DNA of 35,849 nucleotides from Clostridiales bacterium (GCA_017519205.1 JAFWSW010000054.1:1-35849); one strand, 5' to 3'. Positions 15,822-24,458 are shown, numbered from the stretch's first letter. Numbers and translations: made by a program. Notes: generated by a model not told the origin, from the letters alone.

Positions 15822-17141
15822 TCAGCGGTAGAGACGGTTACGCTTGAACTGGATGACTTCGCGATGAAAATCTTCTTCAAAGGTGTTTCTTGCCTTCATA
15901 GTCCACCAGTCATGGCTTAAGCGGTCGAGCTCATCCATGCGCGAGAAGACAGGATCTTTGCTGAAGTGGCGTGCATCCGAGGCGCGGGAAAGGATCGGAA
16001 GATCGGAATCGGCGCGCATCGCTTTAAGCACATTTCTGCCTTTCTCGGAAAAGCCGAGAAGACGAAGATAGCGAGGAGAATCCAGACGCGAAAGATCCTC
16101 GTCCTTCTGTCCGACAACTAAAGATGCGAGCGAACGAAGGATGCGTGTGTAGGAAAAACACCTTGTCTCGACTGCTTCGCGGAATAAAGAAGCGATCTCC
16201 TTCTCGGAAGAATAGTGCAGAGTGCGGACTTCATTCTTAAGATGCGCCGCCAGCTGCGGACCCATATGGGCGGTCCCGGAAAGATCAGAAACATCCATCG
16301 AACGAAGGAGCGGAAGAGCGGCAGTGATCAGCTCGTTTTCACCCATCGGAATCGTGCCGGAGTTCCACTGCTGAAGCATCTCGGCAAGCATGGGAATCGG
16401 CATATAGGGGAGAAGATCGGAAGAAGACGCCAGAAACTCTCCCTTGGAAAGAGTGTTGTACTTCTCAAGGATCTTCTTGCGAATCGCGGTTGCGCTGGGA
16501 AAAGCACCCGCCTCCAGCGTCTCCTCGTGATAGGCATCCTCCCGGACGAGAAGATGCGGCGTGACAGAGGAGCCGGCGCGGTCGAGCTCGCGCAGGTAAG
16601 AAATCGCGAGGATATTATTCGGCTCGCGGATGATCTTTTCAAAGCTTTCGGCGGAGATGGGATCCGTGATATCGGATCGCGACTCGATCACGGAAGAGGC
16701 CGCCTGCTGCCAGGCTGCCGCATAGGGAAGACCGTCCTTCTGACATTTCTCAAGAGTCTCGGAAAAAGAAGGATCGGATTCAAAATCGATTTTCGCAATC
16801 GTTGAAAGATCGGATAGAGAACTGTGCTCGGCACCGAAATACAGGTCGGTGATCACTCCGCTTCGAAGAAGGGAGGGAACGGCGCCGTGCGCGAAGCGGT
16901 CGGCGGATCCGGTCGCAAAGGTGAACGGAAGCTCGAGGACCACATCCACACCGCAGGAAAGAAGGGCGCAGACACGCGATGTCCGGTCGGAGACCGCAGG
17001 GATCCCGCGCTGGACGAATTCGCCGCTCATGATGACGACGATCGGAGTCTGTTCGCCTAAGTCCTCACGGATTTTCCGGATCAGGCGGAGATGCCCGTTG
17101 TGTAAGGGATTGTATTCAGCTACGATTCCGGCGGCGTTCAT
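15822..17141 (-). CDS. tmcAL: tRNA(Met) cytidine acetate ligase
   Basis: The 439-residue protein starts MNAAGIVAEYNPLHNGHLRL, with the nucleotidyltransferase H-x-G-H motif, followed by VVIMSGEFVQRG and VDVVLELPFTFA. These are hallmarks of TmcAL (YlbM). TmcAL uses ATP and acetate to make N4-acetylcytidine at the wobble base of elongator tRNA-Met, by way of an acetyl-adenylate. The size fits the family (about 400-440). The frame is open for 54 more codons upstream, but these encode an unrelated hydrophobic stretch. The ATG at 17141 is preceded by AGGAGGAGC, so the shorter start is chosen. It is divergent from the next gene and convergent with the adhesin. Confidence 0.92.
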   Translation of the reverse strand: MNAAGIVAEYNPLHNGHLRLIRKIREDLGEQTPIVVIMSGEFVQRGIPAVSDRTSRVCALLSCGVDVVLELPFTFATGSADRFAHGAVPSLLRSGVITDLYFGAEHSSLSDLSTIAKIDFESDPSFSETLEKCQKDGLPYAAAWQQAASSVIESRSDITDPISAESFEKIIREPNNILAISYLRELDRAGSSVTPHLLVREDAYHEETLEAGAFPSATAIRKKILEKYNTLSKGEFLASSSDLLPYMPIPMLAEMLQQWNSGTIPMGENELITAALPLLRSMDVSDLSGTAHMGPQLAAHLKNEVRTLHYSSEKEIASLFREAVETRCFSYTRILRSLASLVVGQKDEDLSRLDSPRYLRLLGFSEKGRNVLKAMRADSDLPILSRASDARHFSKDPVFSRMDELDRLSHDWWTMKARNTFEEDFHREVIQFKRNRLYR

Positions 17142-17160
17142 CTTGCTCCTCCTGATAAAG

Positions 17161-17169
17161 TGGTACAAT
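17161..17169 (+). promoter_or_regulatory. Possible extended -10 promoter for the helical membrane protein
   Basis: TGG followed by TACAAT (17164-17169) forms an extended -10 element in the 70-bp divergent region. A TTGCTC at 17143-17148 is only 15 bases upstream, so the -35 is weak or unused. A second -10-like TATACT lies at 17173-17178. Confidence 0.35.
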
Positions 17170-17211
17170 AAATATACTCTATTTAGTGCTTTTCGAAAAG
17201 GAGAACCGGCC

Positions 17212-18645
17212 ATGCCGTCAATGACCTCAGTAAAATACAGTAACAAAAAGATCAGGAGGATCGCCATGATCTCCGGAATCGCTGTAGCGGCTGTGGTCCT
17301 CATCTCGGTGGGAATCTATCTCCTGATCCGGAACGGTGTGTTCTATAAGAAAACGGACACAGATGCGAAAAAGTACTCCATGACCTGGGATATGCAGCAG
17401 ATCGTTTCCGAGTCGGATGTGCATCAGGGATATATGTTTTCCAGAACGTTGAAGCTCACGTCGGAAGACCGTCTGATGGATCCGTGGGTGCTGTCCTGGT
17501 ATGTGATTCCGGGAACGACGAGAAGCGTGCCGGAGATGGAGTCGGCATATGTGGACAGCTTCGATCAGGTGCTGCTTCTGGAGTCCTACGTGAAGGAAGG
17601 GAACCGGTCAAAGGCGGAGTCTCTGATCAAGGCGATCGACGAATCCCTGACGAACGAAGACGGTTATCTTCTCGCATTCCGGAAAGCGGATGAACTTGCT
17701 TTTGGAACGGACAGGAAAAAAGCCGAAAACTGCGATGACTTTGAAAACCAGGCATATCTTCTTCTTTCTGATCCGCCGGTCTCGATGGAAGCGACCACCA
17801 GATATCTTCGCGCACTTCTTAACTTCTACGATAAGTGGGGAAACAGTAAGACCCTCGATAAGGTAAAAGCACTTGCGGAGAAGGTCTATGCTTACGGAGA
17901 TCAGACGTCTTATCGTGCGGCGGACCAGATGGCGATGCCGACACCGCTCCCGGTAACGGAAAAGAGCCTGATCACACCTATGCCGGAAGATATAGCTGAA
18001 ACGAAACCGACGGGTTCTGACGAATCGGCGGATCCGGATGCGAAAGAAACATCAGCGGAACCGAAGGATCAGCTGGTTAGTCTTTCGGGAACGGAGCTTT
18101 CTGCGATGGACCTGGATGCCATGCGCCGTGCGTCGGTGCTTCTTCCGAAGTATAAGGCGCAGTACGAGGAGACGGTCCGTATCGTAAAGGAAGGAAAGAT
18201 CTCGTCGGAACTTCCTCTTTATGCGTGGATGTATACTAAAGAAGGCGGTTACATGTACTACACCGGAAGCGCCGGAAATGTGGATCTGGTACCGTCTCTC
18301 TATGTTATGGTGCACCTGGCGGAGATCGGTCAGCTCGATGACGAAGGATATGCGTGGGTGTCCCAGCAGATCTACAACACGGGATTTCTCTACACATCCT
18401 ATAACATGATGTCCGGAGATGTCGCATCCGATGTGGAAGCCTCGGAGGCATATCCTCTGGTCCTGTATCTTTCGGTGATCAAGGGCGATGACCGGCTTTT
18501 TGAAGCAACTTATCACGCTATGACGAGAAACTACGCGACGCTCTCAACGAGCACGGCGCTCTATACGTTTTTCCGTAACGTTCCGGAATCCCGCATCGCT
18601 GTTTATGCACGCGATAATCTTCTGATGGAACTGATTCTGAAGTAG
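17212..18645 (+). CDS. Membrane-anchored extracytoplasmic helical protein, function unknown
   Basis: The chosen ATG follows AAAGGAGAA. The frame extends far upstream, but only as a shadow of tmcAL. The 477-residue protein has a basic start, one membrane segment (about 17-39) and a large outside part. Two helical blocks (about 60-240 and 295-477) flank a Pro/Thr/Asp-rich linker (PTPLPVTEKS to TSAEPKD). Spaced helices with DQVLLLESYVKEG, LYAWMYTKEGGY, HLAEIGQLDDEG and ASEAYPLVLYLSVIKGDD recall the alpha/alpha toroids of GH8-like and related glycosidases. I cannot point to sure catalytic residues. A cell-wall or glycan role is a guess. The next gene starts eight bases after its stop. Confidence 0.6.
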   Translation: MPSMTSVKYSNKKIRRIAMISGIAVAAVVLISVGIYLLIRNGVFYKKTDTDAKKYSMTWDMQQIVSESDVHQGYMFSRTLKLTSEDRLMDPWVLSWYVIPGTTRSVPEMESAYVDSFDQVLLLESYVKEGNRSKAESLIKAIDESLTNEDGYLLAFRKADELAFGTDRKKAENCDDFENQAYLLLSDPPVSMEATTRYLRALLNFYDKWGNSKTLDKVKALAEKVYAYGDQTSYRAADQMAMPTPLPVTEKSLITPMPEDIAETKPTGSDESADPDAKETSAEPKDQLVSLSGTELSAMDLDAMRRASVLLPKYKAQYEETVRIVKEGKISSELPLYAWMYTKEGGYMYYTGSAGNVDLVPSLYVMVHLAEIGQLDDEGYAWVSQQIYNTGFLYTSYNMMSGDVASDVEASEAYPLVLYLSVIKGDDRLFEATYHAMTRNYATLSTSTALYTFFRNVPESRIAVYARDNLLMELILK

Positions 18646-18653
18646 GTGAGTGT

Positions 18654-19487
18654 ATGTCGTTTATTCTTTTGCTGGCATTTCTTTTCTTTGTGGGAAGCCT
18701 GACGGGCTGGGCGCTGGAGCTCCTGTACCGCCGCTTTGTCTCGCAGAAAAAATGGATGAACCCCGGTTTCCTCTCGGGTCCGTATCTTCCGATCTACGGA
18801 TTCGGTCTGGTGCTTCTGTATCTGATCGCATCCACGGAGCCGTATATCGACTTTGATCATCCGATCCTCGAGAAACTGGTGCTTTTCGGGCTGATGATGC
18901 TCGGCATGACGATCGTGGAGTACTTCGCCGGTATCTTCTGCCTCAAGTACTTCAAGCTCCGTCTGTGGGACTATACCGACCGCTGGGGAAATATCCAGGG
19001 TGTCATCTGCCCGCTGTACTCGTTCCTCTGGTCAGTCCTCGGCGCGATCTACTATTTCCTGATCCATCCGCACATCCTGAGATCTCTTGAGTGGCTCTCG
19101 AGAAACCTGGCGTTCTCGTTCTTTATCGGATTCTTCTACGGCGTGTTCCTGATGGACCTTTTCCACAGTACGAAGGTCGTGCTCGCGATCAAGAAATTTG
19201 CTTCGCAGCAGCAGCTCGTTCTCCACTACGAGGAGATCAAGGAGCGTATCGGCCAGTATAAGGAGAGCCGCCTGATCAAGGCCGGATTTATCTTCCGTAT
19301 GTGGATGGACAATCCGTTCAGCCGCTTCCTCAAGGACTCCTACGAGAATACGAAGGATGCGCTTTTTGACTTTACGGACGGGCTGAAGGAGAGTATCCAG
19401 GCGGCCGGCCTCGGCGCGAAAAGCACTCCCGCCGATCATTCTGATGCCCCGAAGTCAGAAAACGATAAAAACATAGTGAAGAAGTAG
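18654..19487 (+). CDS. Putative ABC-transporter type IV (CmpB-like) membrane protein
   Basis: The 277-residue protein has about five or six hydrophobic segments in its first 180 residues. It carries the PF06541-type signatures GWALELLYRRFVSQKKW, FLSGPYLPIYGFG and LRLWDYTDRWGNIQGVICPLYS. The family is annotated as putative ABC permease, but no ATPase partner is next to it and the true function is unknown. The C-terminal 90 residues are charged and helical and probably cytoplasmic. A short spacing after the preceding gene and TAGGTGAG upstream support the start. Family assignment is good, biochemical role open. Confidence 0.78.
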   Translation: MSFILLLAFLFFVGSLTGWALELLYRRFVSQKKWMNPGFLSGPYLPIYGFGLVLLYLIASTEPYIDFDHPILEKLVLFGLMMLGMTIVEYFAGIFCLKYFKLRLWDYTDRWGNIQGVICPLYSFLWSVLGAIYYFLIHPHILRSLEWLSRNLAFSFFIGFFYGVFLMDLFHSTKVVLAIKKFASQQQLVLHYEEIKERIGQYKESRLIKAGFIFRMWMDNPFSRFLKDSYENTKDALFDFTDGLKESIQAAGLGAKSTPADHSDAPKSENDKNIVKK

Positions 19488-19497
19488 GTTTTTGATA

Positions 19498-19526
19498 TTT
19501 CTTTCGCCGGCCCCGTTTCTTATAAT
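19498..19526 (+). promoter_or_regulatory. Possible promoter for the ECF S component gene
   Basis: A perfect TATAAT lies at 19521-19526, with a weak -35 TTTCTT at 19498-19503 (17 bases apart). The leader of about 40 bases is too short for the common vitamin riboswitches, and I see none. Confidence 0.4.
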
Positions 19527-19571
19527 CTTCCGTAATGGTGAAGGAATCTGAAGAAAACAGGTACAAGTGAA

Positions 19572-20093
19572 ATGGGAAAGAAGTCTGATAATTCGATTCA
19601 AAACGGCAGAGAGGCGGCACGCAAGGTAGCGATGGCCGGTGTTTTTGCCGCATTGATCTTCGTGGCTACGGAACTGCATATTCCGACGGCACTCGGATAT
19701 ATCCACCTGGGAGATGGTGTGATCCTCTACTGCGGATACGCCATCGGACCGACAGCTTTTCTGGCGGCAGGGATCGGATCGGCTATCGCGGATCTTATCG
19801 CCGGGTATGCCGTTTATATCGCCCCGACATTCATCATCAAAGGCCTGATGGGTGCCCTCACCGGTGCTGTCCTTCTGAAACATAAAGGCATCGTCAGCCG
19901 GGTGGTTGCTTTTGTACTGGCGGAACTGATCATGCTCTCAGGATATTTCCTTTTTGAATGCTTCATGTACGGTGTGACCGCGGCAGAAGGTGCCATCGTT
20001 ATGAATCTGATCCAGGCCGCAGGCGGCATCGTCGTTGGTTTCCTTCTGACGCAGGCGCATTCTCTGGCATCCTCGAAAAAAACGGAAGAATAA
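19572..20093 (+). CDS. ECF transporter S component (substrate-binding membrane subunit)
   Basis: The 173-residue hydrophobic protein has a cytoplasmic basic start, then AARKVAMAGVFAALIFVATEL and YIHLGDGVILYCGYAIGP, which match the PF07155-type S components of energy-coupling factor transporters. Five or six membrane helices are likely. S components bind a vitamin or similar micronutrient and share the EcfA/A'/T module with others. That module is not in this window, so this is a solitary (group II type) S unit. The substrate cannot be read. The ribosome binding site is weak (CAGGTACAAG). Confidence 0.82.
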   Translation: MGKKSDNSIQNGREAARKVAMAGVFAALIFVATELHIPTALGYIHLGDGVILYCGYAIGPTAFLAAGIGSAIADLIAGYAVYIAPTFIIKGLMGALTGAVLLKHKGIVSRVVAFVLAELIMLSGYFLFECFMYGVTAAEGAIVMNLIQAAGGIVVGFLLTQAHSLASSKKTEE

Positions 20094-20108
20094 CAGTAAG
20101 TGCCTCCT

Positions 20109-20154
20109 TGCTGTCCTAGTATTGGGACAGCAGTTAGAGTATAATGACACTCTA
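20109..20154 (+). promoter_or_regulatory. Promoter region of pcrA with two dyads
   Basis: TATAAT at 20140-20145 is a perfect -10, but the -35 position holds only TAGTAT. An 8-bp inverted repeat TGCTGTCC / GGACAGCA (20109-20116, 20125-20132) straddles the -35 area. A second dyad, TAGAGT / ACTCTA (20135-20140, 20149-20154), encloses the -10. The lack of a good -35 suggests an activator or repressor acts here. Neither dyad is the usual Gram-positive LexA box (GAAC-N4-GTTC). Confidence 0.5.
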
Positions 20155-20194
20155 AAGAAAAAAGACCCGTTTGGAAGCGGGCCGGGAGGCACGG

Positions 20195-22516
20195 ATGGAC
20201 GATTTGCTCGAAAAGCTGAATACTGAACAGAGAGAGGCGGTTCTTCACGATGAGGGACCTCTTCTGATCCTGGCGGGAGCAGGTTCGGGCAAGACGCGCG
20301 TAATCACCTACCGTATCGCCTACCTGATCCGTGTCCGCGGAATCTATCCGTCGAACATCCTGGCGATCACCTTTACCAACAAGGCCGCCAATGAGATGCG
20401 TGAACGTATCAATACCCTGATCGGTGATACGTCCCGGAATATGTGGGTCGGCACCTTCCACTCCATGTTCGCGAGGATCCTCCGCCGTCATGCGGAGCTT
20501 CTGGACTATACGCCGACATACTCGATCCTCGATACTGACGATCAGCAGAAGGTCTTAAAAGAGTGTATTAAGGAGATGGAGCTGAACGATAAGCTCTTCG
20601 CGCCGCGCCTCGTGCAGACTATTATCAGTAAGGCGAAAAATGACATGCAGTCACCTCTGGAGTTCCAGGCGATGGCCGGCAACGACATGCGCATGTCGAC
20701 GATCGCGAAGATCTACCGCCGCTATAATGACAAGCTCCTGGCGAATAATGCCATGGACTTCGATGATATCCTCTTTAACACCGTACGCCTCTTCAAGGAA
20801 CACCCGGATGTGCTGACGATCTATCAGGATAAGTTCAGATACATTCTGGTCGACGAGTATCAGGATACGAACCACTGTCAGTATCTCCTGATCCAGCTTC
20901 TCGCCAAGCGATACAGAAACCTCTGTGTTGTGGGAGATGACGATCAGTCGATCTATTCGTTCCGAGGAGCGGACTTAAGAAATATCCTGGATTTCGAGAA
21001 GGATTTCAAGGATGCGAAGGTCATTAAGCTCGAGGAGAATTACCGTTCCACATCCACGATCCTGAATGCGGCGAACGGCGTCATCGCACACAATAAGAAA
21101 CGCAAGATGAAGAATCTCCGTACGTCTGGCGACGAAGGCGACCCGATCACTTTCCTTCTGGCGGACCACCATGGCATCGAGGCATACTACTGCGCCGAGA
21201 GTATACGAAGAGACGCTGAGAGCGGTGCTTTTCCATATAGCGATGTGGCGATACTTTACCGTATGAATGCGCTGTCCCGTACGATCGAGTCCGCGCTCCG
21301 TGAGAAGGGGATCCCGTACCGCGTATATGGCGGCATGCGATTCTACGACAGAAAAGAGATCAAGGACGTTCTGGCGTATCTGCGTCTGATCTATTCCGAT
21401 GCGGACAACTATGCGTGGGAGCGCATCATCAATGTGCCGAAGCGCGGTATCGGCGATACCACGGTGGCAAAAGTCCTGGCGATTTCAGAAAGAGAGAACA
21501 TCCCGGCACTGACGGTCTGTGAGAGAGTCTCGATGTTCCCGGAGCTGAGCAGAGTCTCGGAGAAACTCTTTGATTTCTACCTACTGATCGAGAACCTGCG
21601 GAAGGTCATGACAGAGAACGAGGCGTCTTTCTCCGAGTTCATCGAGTATGTACAGGATAAGACGGGGATGGTAGCCGAGATCGTCGAGCAGCGGGAAAAG
21701 AAAGAAGAGATGGTCGACCGTGTCGAGAACCTGAAGGAACTTCTTTCCGAAGCCGTGGAATTCGAGGCGAGAAGAAAGAAGGAAGTCGAGATGGCACTCC
21801 TTCAGAATACAGAAGAGGAGCTTGCGCAGGATCCGTATATGGAGGAAGAGCAGCAGTTCGGGCTCGACCTGACGGGGATCCTGGGTGCATATCTTCAGAA
21901 TGCCGCGCTCTATTCCGAAGGTGATAATGCAGACGACAGCGAGGACTTCGTCCGCCTGATGTCTATTCACAGCGCCAAGGGCCTCGAGTTCGGCGCCGTA
22001 TATGTGGTTGGCGTGGATGAGACGATCTTCCCGAGTGCGAGATCAGTCAATGACGGCGATGTGGAAGAAGAGCGCCGCCTGATGTATGTTGCGATTACCC
22101 GTGCCAAGAGAAAACTGACGATCATCTCGGCACGAAGCAGGATGCTTTTCGGACAGACACAGAACCTGTCTCCGTCGAGATTCATCAAGGAGATCCCGAC
22201 AGAGTATATGCGCGCGATCGCAAATAAGAGAAAAGAACAGCCGAAGGAGACGGTGAACCCCAGATACGGACGCGAAGCGAAACCGGAGGCGCCGAGTTAT
22301 GTGCCATCGTATAAGGCAGTCAAGCCGGCGGCTGCACCGGGATCGGATTTTACTCCGGATTCCATCAGCAAAGGCATGCGTGTCATGCATCCGAGATTCG
22401 GGGAAGGTATCGTGGTCTCCTGCGAGAAGGTGGCGGGCGATGCCCTGATCTGCGTGGACTTTGACGGTATGAGAAAGAATATGCTCCTCAACAAGTCCGG
22501 TCTGAAGAGGTGCTGA
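20195..22516 (+). CDS. pcrA: ATP-dependent DNA helicase PcrA/UvrD
   Basis: The 773-residue superfamily 1A helicase moves 3'-5' on DNA in repair and replication restart. Motifs appear in order: I AGAGSGKTR, Ia ITFTNKAANEM, II VDEYQDTNH, III VGDDDQSIYSFRGA, IV LEENYRSTSTI, V MSIHSAKGLEF, VI RRLMYVAITRAK. The C-terminal Tudor-like part (VMHPRFGEGIV, VDFDGMRKNMLLNKSGLKRC) is the segment by which PcrA contacts RNA polymerase. Eight more in-frame residues exist upstream, but the ATG at 20195 has GGGAGG five bases before it and gives the normal MDDLLEKLN start. dgt follows after 71 bases with its own possible promoter. Confidence 0.94.
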   Translation: MDDLLEKLNTEQREAVLHDEGPLLILAGAGSGKTRVITYRIAYLIRVRGIYPSNILAITFTNKAANEMRERINTLIGDTSRNMWVGTFHSMFARILRRHAELLDYTPTYSILDTDDQQKVLKECIKEMELNDKLFAPRLVQTIISKAKNDMQSPLEFQAMAGNDMRMSTIAKIYRRYNDKLLANNAMDFDDILFNTVRLFKEHPDVLTIYQDKFRYILVDEYQDTNHCQYLLIQLLAKRYRNLCVVGDDDQSIYSFRGADLRNILDFEKDFKDAKVIKLEENYRSTSTILNAANGVIAHNKKRKMKNLRTSGDEGDPITFLLADHHGIEAYYCAESIRRDAESGAFPYSDVAILYRMNALSRTIESALREKGIPYRVYGGMRFYDRKEIKDVLAYLRLIYSDADNYAWERIINVPKRGIGDTTVAKVLAISERENIPALTVCERVSMFPELSRVSEKLFDFYLLIENLRKVMTENEASFSEFIEYVQDKTGMVAEIVEQREKKEEMVDRVENLKELLSEAVEFEARRKKEVEMALLQNTEEELAQDPYMEEEQQFGLDLTGILGAYLQNAALYSEGDNADDSEDFVRLMSIHSAKGLEFGAVYVVGVDETIFPSARSVNDGDVEEERRLMYVAITRAKRKLTIISARSRMLFGQTQNLSPSRFIKEIPTEYMRAIANKRKEQPKETVNPRYGREAKPEAPSYVPSYKAVKPAAAPGSDFTPDSISKGMRVMHPRFGEGIVVSCEKVAGDALICVDFDGMRKNMLLNKSGLKRC

Positions 22517-22532
22517 CAGCGGTGAAGTAACT

Positions 22533-22564
22533 GTCACAGATTGTGTGACGAATAATGATATACT
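22533..22564 (+). promoter_or_regulatory. Dyad and -10 box before dgt
   Basis: A perfect inverted repeat GTCACA-N5-TGTGAC (22533-22549) stands ten bases upstream of a -10-like TATACT (22559-22564), where the -35 should be. There is no good -35. The layout fits a regulator site over the promoter. A strong AGGAGG follows eight bases before the dgt start. Confidence 0.45.
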
Positions 22565-22587
22565 AGACAGGTAAGGAGGATGACAAC

Positions 22588-23817
22588 ATGGATAACAAGG
22601 AACAATCGCTCTTTGACCAGTTTCCGGACGAGTTCTCCCATCTTCAGGAGGAGAAGACCGGGATCAACAGTCCGCGTGACCGCCAGCTTCTGACGATCCT
22701 TCGTGACGAACGTGAGAAGAATCTGTCAGCATATGCCTTCCATACGAAGGACAGCCGCGGACGCCGCTTCGACGAAGAACCCTGTCTTGTCAGATCTCCC
22801 TTCGAAAGAGATACGGGACGTATCATCTACTGTCAGGCATTCCGGAGACTGCGCCATAAGACACAGGTGTTCTTCAATGCGAAAAACGATCATATCTGTT
22901 CCCGTCTCGAACATGTTATCTATGTAAAATATATCGCCACGACGATCGCCAGAGCCCTGAATCTGAATCTGGATCTGGTCGAGGCGATCGCACTCGGACA
23001 CGATCTCGGACATGCCCCCTTCGGACATACCGGAGAGAGGATGCTGGAGAGCTGCGCACAGAAATACGATCCGGATATCACCTTCCGGCATGAGTACCAG
23101 AGCCTGCGTGTCATCGATCTTCTCGAGCAGCGTGCCAACGGCAATCCCGGCGGACTGAACCTCTCCTTCGAAGTAAGGGACGGTATCGTTTCCCACTGTG
23201 GAGAGACATACAGCGAATACATGATCTCTCCGTTCAGAGATAAGCCCTCCGATATCCTCGATGATCCGAAGAAGGCGCTGCACTCTCTTCCGGCCACACT
23301 GGAAGGCTGTGTCGTACGCATCTCGGATAAGATCGCCTATATCGGAAGAGATATTGAGGATGCCTGTGAAGCGGGCATCATGGAATTCGAGGATATTCCG
23401 TCTGCGATCCAGTCCCGGCTCGGAACGAATAATTCGCAGATCATCAACACGCTGGTCAGCGATCTGATCCATAACAGTCTGGATAAGGATGAGATCCGTC
23501 TTTCGGACGAAGCGGGCGAGGCGATGAAGGAACTCCTCGAACAGAATGTGGCACGGATCTACCGCTCTGAGAAGATCCGCCGCTATGAGAACTCGGTGAA
23601 GAACTCGCTGGAAGGCCTCTTTGAAGCGCTGATGGGTGCGATGGCGGACCGCGAGAAGACAGCAAGATCCTTAAATCCGGTATTCCAGGGACTGACGAAG
23701 TTCGTCGCGGAGTATCCGGATAAGAATACAAGTGATGTTCAGATGGTCGTAGATTATATCGCAGGCATGACGGATTCATTCGCCACGAGCTGTTACGAGA
23801 AGATCTACTGGATCTGA
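22588..23817 (+). CDS. dgt: Deoxyguanosinetriphosphate triphosphohydrolase-like HD protein
   Basis: The 409-residue protein shows the dGTPase signatures AFRRLRHKTQVF (residues 84-95), RLEHVIYV with H109, and the HD motif GHDLGHAPFGHTGE (137-150). These metal-bound enzymes cut dNTPs, classically dGTP, to the nucleoside and triphosphate, limiting the dNTP pool. Lengths of 330-420 are usual in Clostridia. The exact nucleotide preference cannot be read from sequence. It is followed 16 bases later by a second HD-domain nucleotide hydrolase, so the two probably share a transcript. Confidence 0.9.
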   Translation: MDNKEQSLFDQFPDEFSHLQEEKTGINSPRDRQLLTILRDEREKNLSAYAFHTKDSRGRRFDEEPCLVRSPFERDTGRIIYCQAFRRLRHKTQVFFNAKNDHICSRLEHVIYVKYIATTIARALNLNLDLVEAIALGHDLGHAPFGHTGERMLESCAQKYDPDITFRHEYQSLRVIDLLEQRANGNPGGLNLSFEVRDGIVSHCGETYSEYMISPFRDKPSDILDDPKKALHSLPATLEGCVVRISDKIAYIGRDIEDACEAGIMEFEDIPSAIQSRLGTNNSQIINTLVSDLIHNSLDKDEIRLSDEAGEAMKELLEQNVARIYRSEKIRRYENSVKNSLEGLFEALMGAMADREKTARSLNPVFQGLTKFVAEYPDKNTSDVQMVVDYIAGMTDSFATSCYEKIYWI

Positions 23818-23833
23818 GAAAACGGGAGAAAGA

Positions 23834-24445
23834 ATGGAAAACAAAGACGAACTTTATAACTTCTATGCGATGCTGGACAGAATGCAGTATATCCAGCGAT
23901 GGGGTCTGATGAGAAATACCCGTCAGGAGAACTTAAAGGAACACAGCTTCGATGTGGCGGTCATCGCACATTCGCTTGCCCTGATCCATAACAATATTCT
24001 GAAAAAAGATCCTGTGGATCCTTTTCTGACCATGGGAGAAGCTCTCTATCACGATGTGACGGAGATCATTACCGGCGATATGCCGACCCCGATCAAGTAC
24101 AAAAACGACGAACTCAAGACTGCGTATAAAGAAGTGGAAGCGCAGGCGGCAGAGAATATCCTGTCCCTTCTTCCCGGTGAGATCGAGGGCGAGTACAGGA
24201 AACTCCTGCTCCCGGATCTTTCCGATGCGAAGCGCGCGGAGGTCCACCGTCTGGTCAAGGCGGCCGATCGGCTGAGTGCTTTTCTGAAGTGCCTGATGGA
24301 AGAAAAGGCGGCCAACGATGAGTTCCACTCCGCCAAAGAGACGATCGAGAAATCGATCCATGCACTCCACTGCGAAGAAGCGGAATACTATCTGACACAC
24401 TTTGTCCCGCCGTATGGCATGACACTGGACGAGATCAGCCAATAA
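23834..24445 (+). CDS. yfbR: 5'-deoxynucleotidase YfbR-like HD protein
   Basis: The 203-residue protein matches YfbR: MLDRMQYIQRWGLMRNTRQENLKEHSFDV-type start, H37, H73-D74 in ALYHDVTEIITGDMPTPIKY, and D145 in KAADRLSAFLKC. These correspond to the metal-binding residues of E. coli YfbR (H33, H68, D69, D137). The enzyme removes phosphate from deoxynucleoside 5'-monophosphates in the cytoplasm. Its place right after dgt suggests joint control of deoxynucleotide levels. GGGAGAAAG precedes the ATG. Family is sure, exact substrate range is inferred. Confidence 0.88.
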   Translation: MENKDELYNFYAMLDRMQYIQRWGLMRNTRQENLKEHSFDVAVIAHSLALIHNNILKKDPVDPFLTMGEALYHDVTEIITGDMPTPIKYKNDELKTAYKEVEAQAAENILSLLPGEIEGEYRKLLLPDLSDAKRAEVHRLVKAADRLSAFLKCLMEEKAANDEFHSAKETIEKSIHALHCEEAEYYLTHFVPPYGMTLDEISQ

Positions 24446-24458
24446 CAAGAAGGTCGGA

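Noticed and set aside
16849-17211. Upstream extension of the helical membrane protein gene
   Set aside because: The extra codons are the reverse of tmcAL; ATG 17212 has AAAGGAGAA and starts a normal basic end plus membrane helix.
17142-17303. 54-codon N-terminal extension of tmcAL
   Set aside because: It overlaps the divergent gene, lacks a ribosome binding site and comes before the conserved MNAAGIVAEYNP start, which has AGGAGGAGC upstream.
19488-19571. Vitamin riboswitch before the ECF S component
   Set aside because: The leader is only about 40 bases after the -10 box and shows no conserved riboswitch core that I know (for example FMN, TPP, THF or cobalamin).
20094-20194. LexA/SOS box before pcrA
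   Set aside because: No GAAC-N4-GTTC or close variant is present; the dyads there have other sequences.
22588-24445. dgt and yfbR as an anti-phage dNTP depletion system
   Set aside because: Both look like housekeeping forms next to pcrA, with no toxin, sensor or mobile element nearby.
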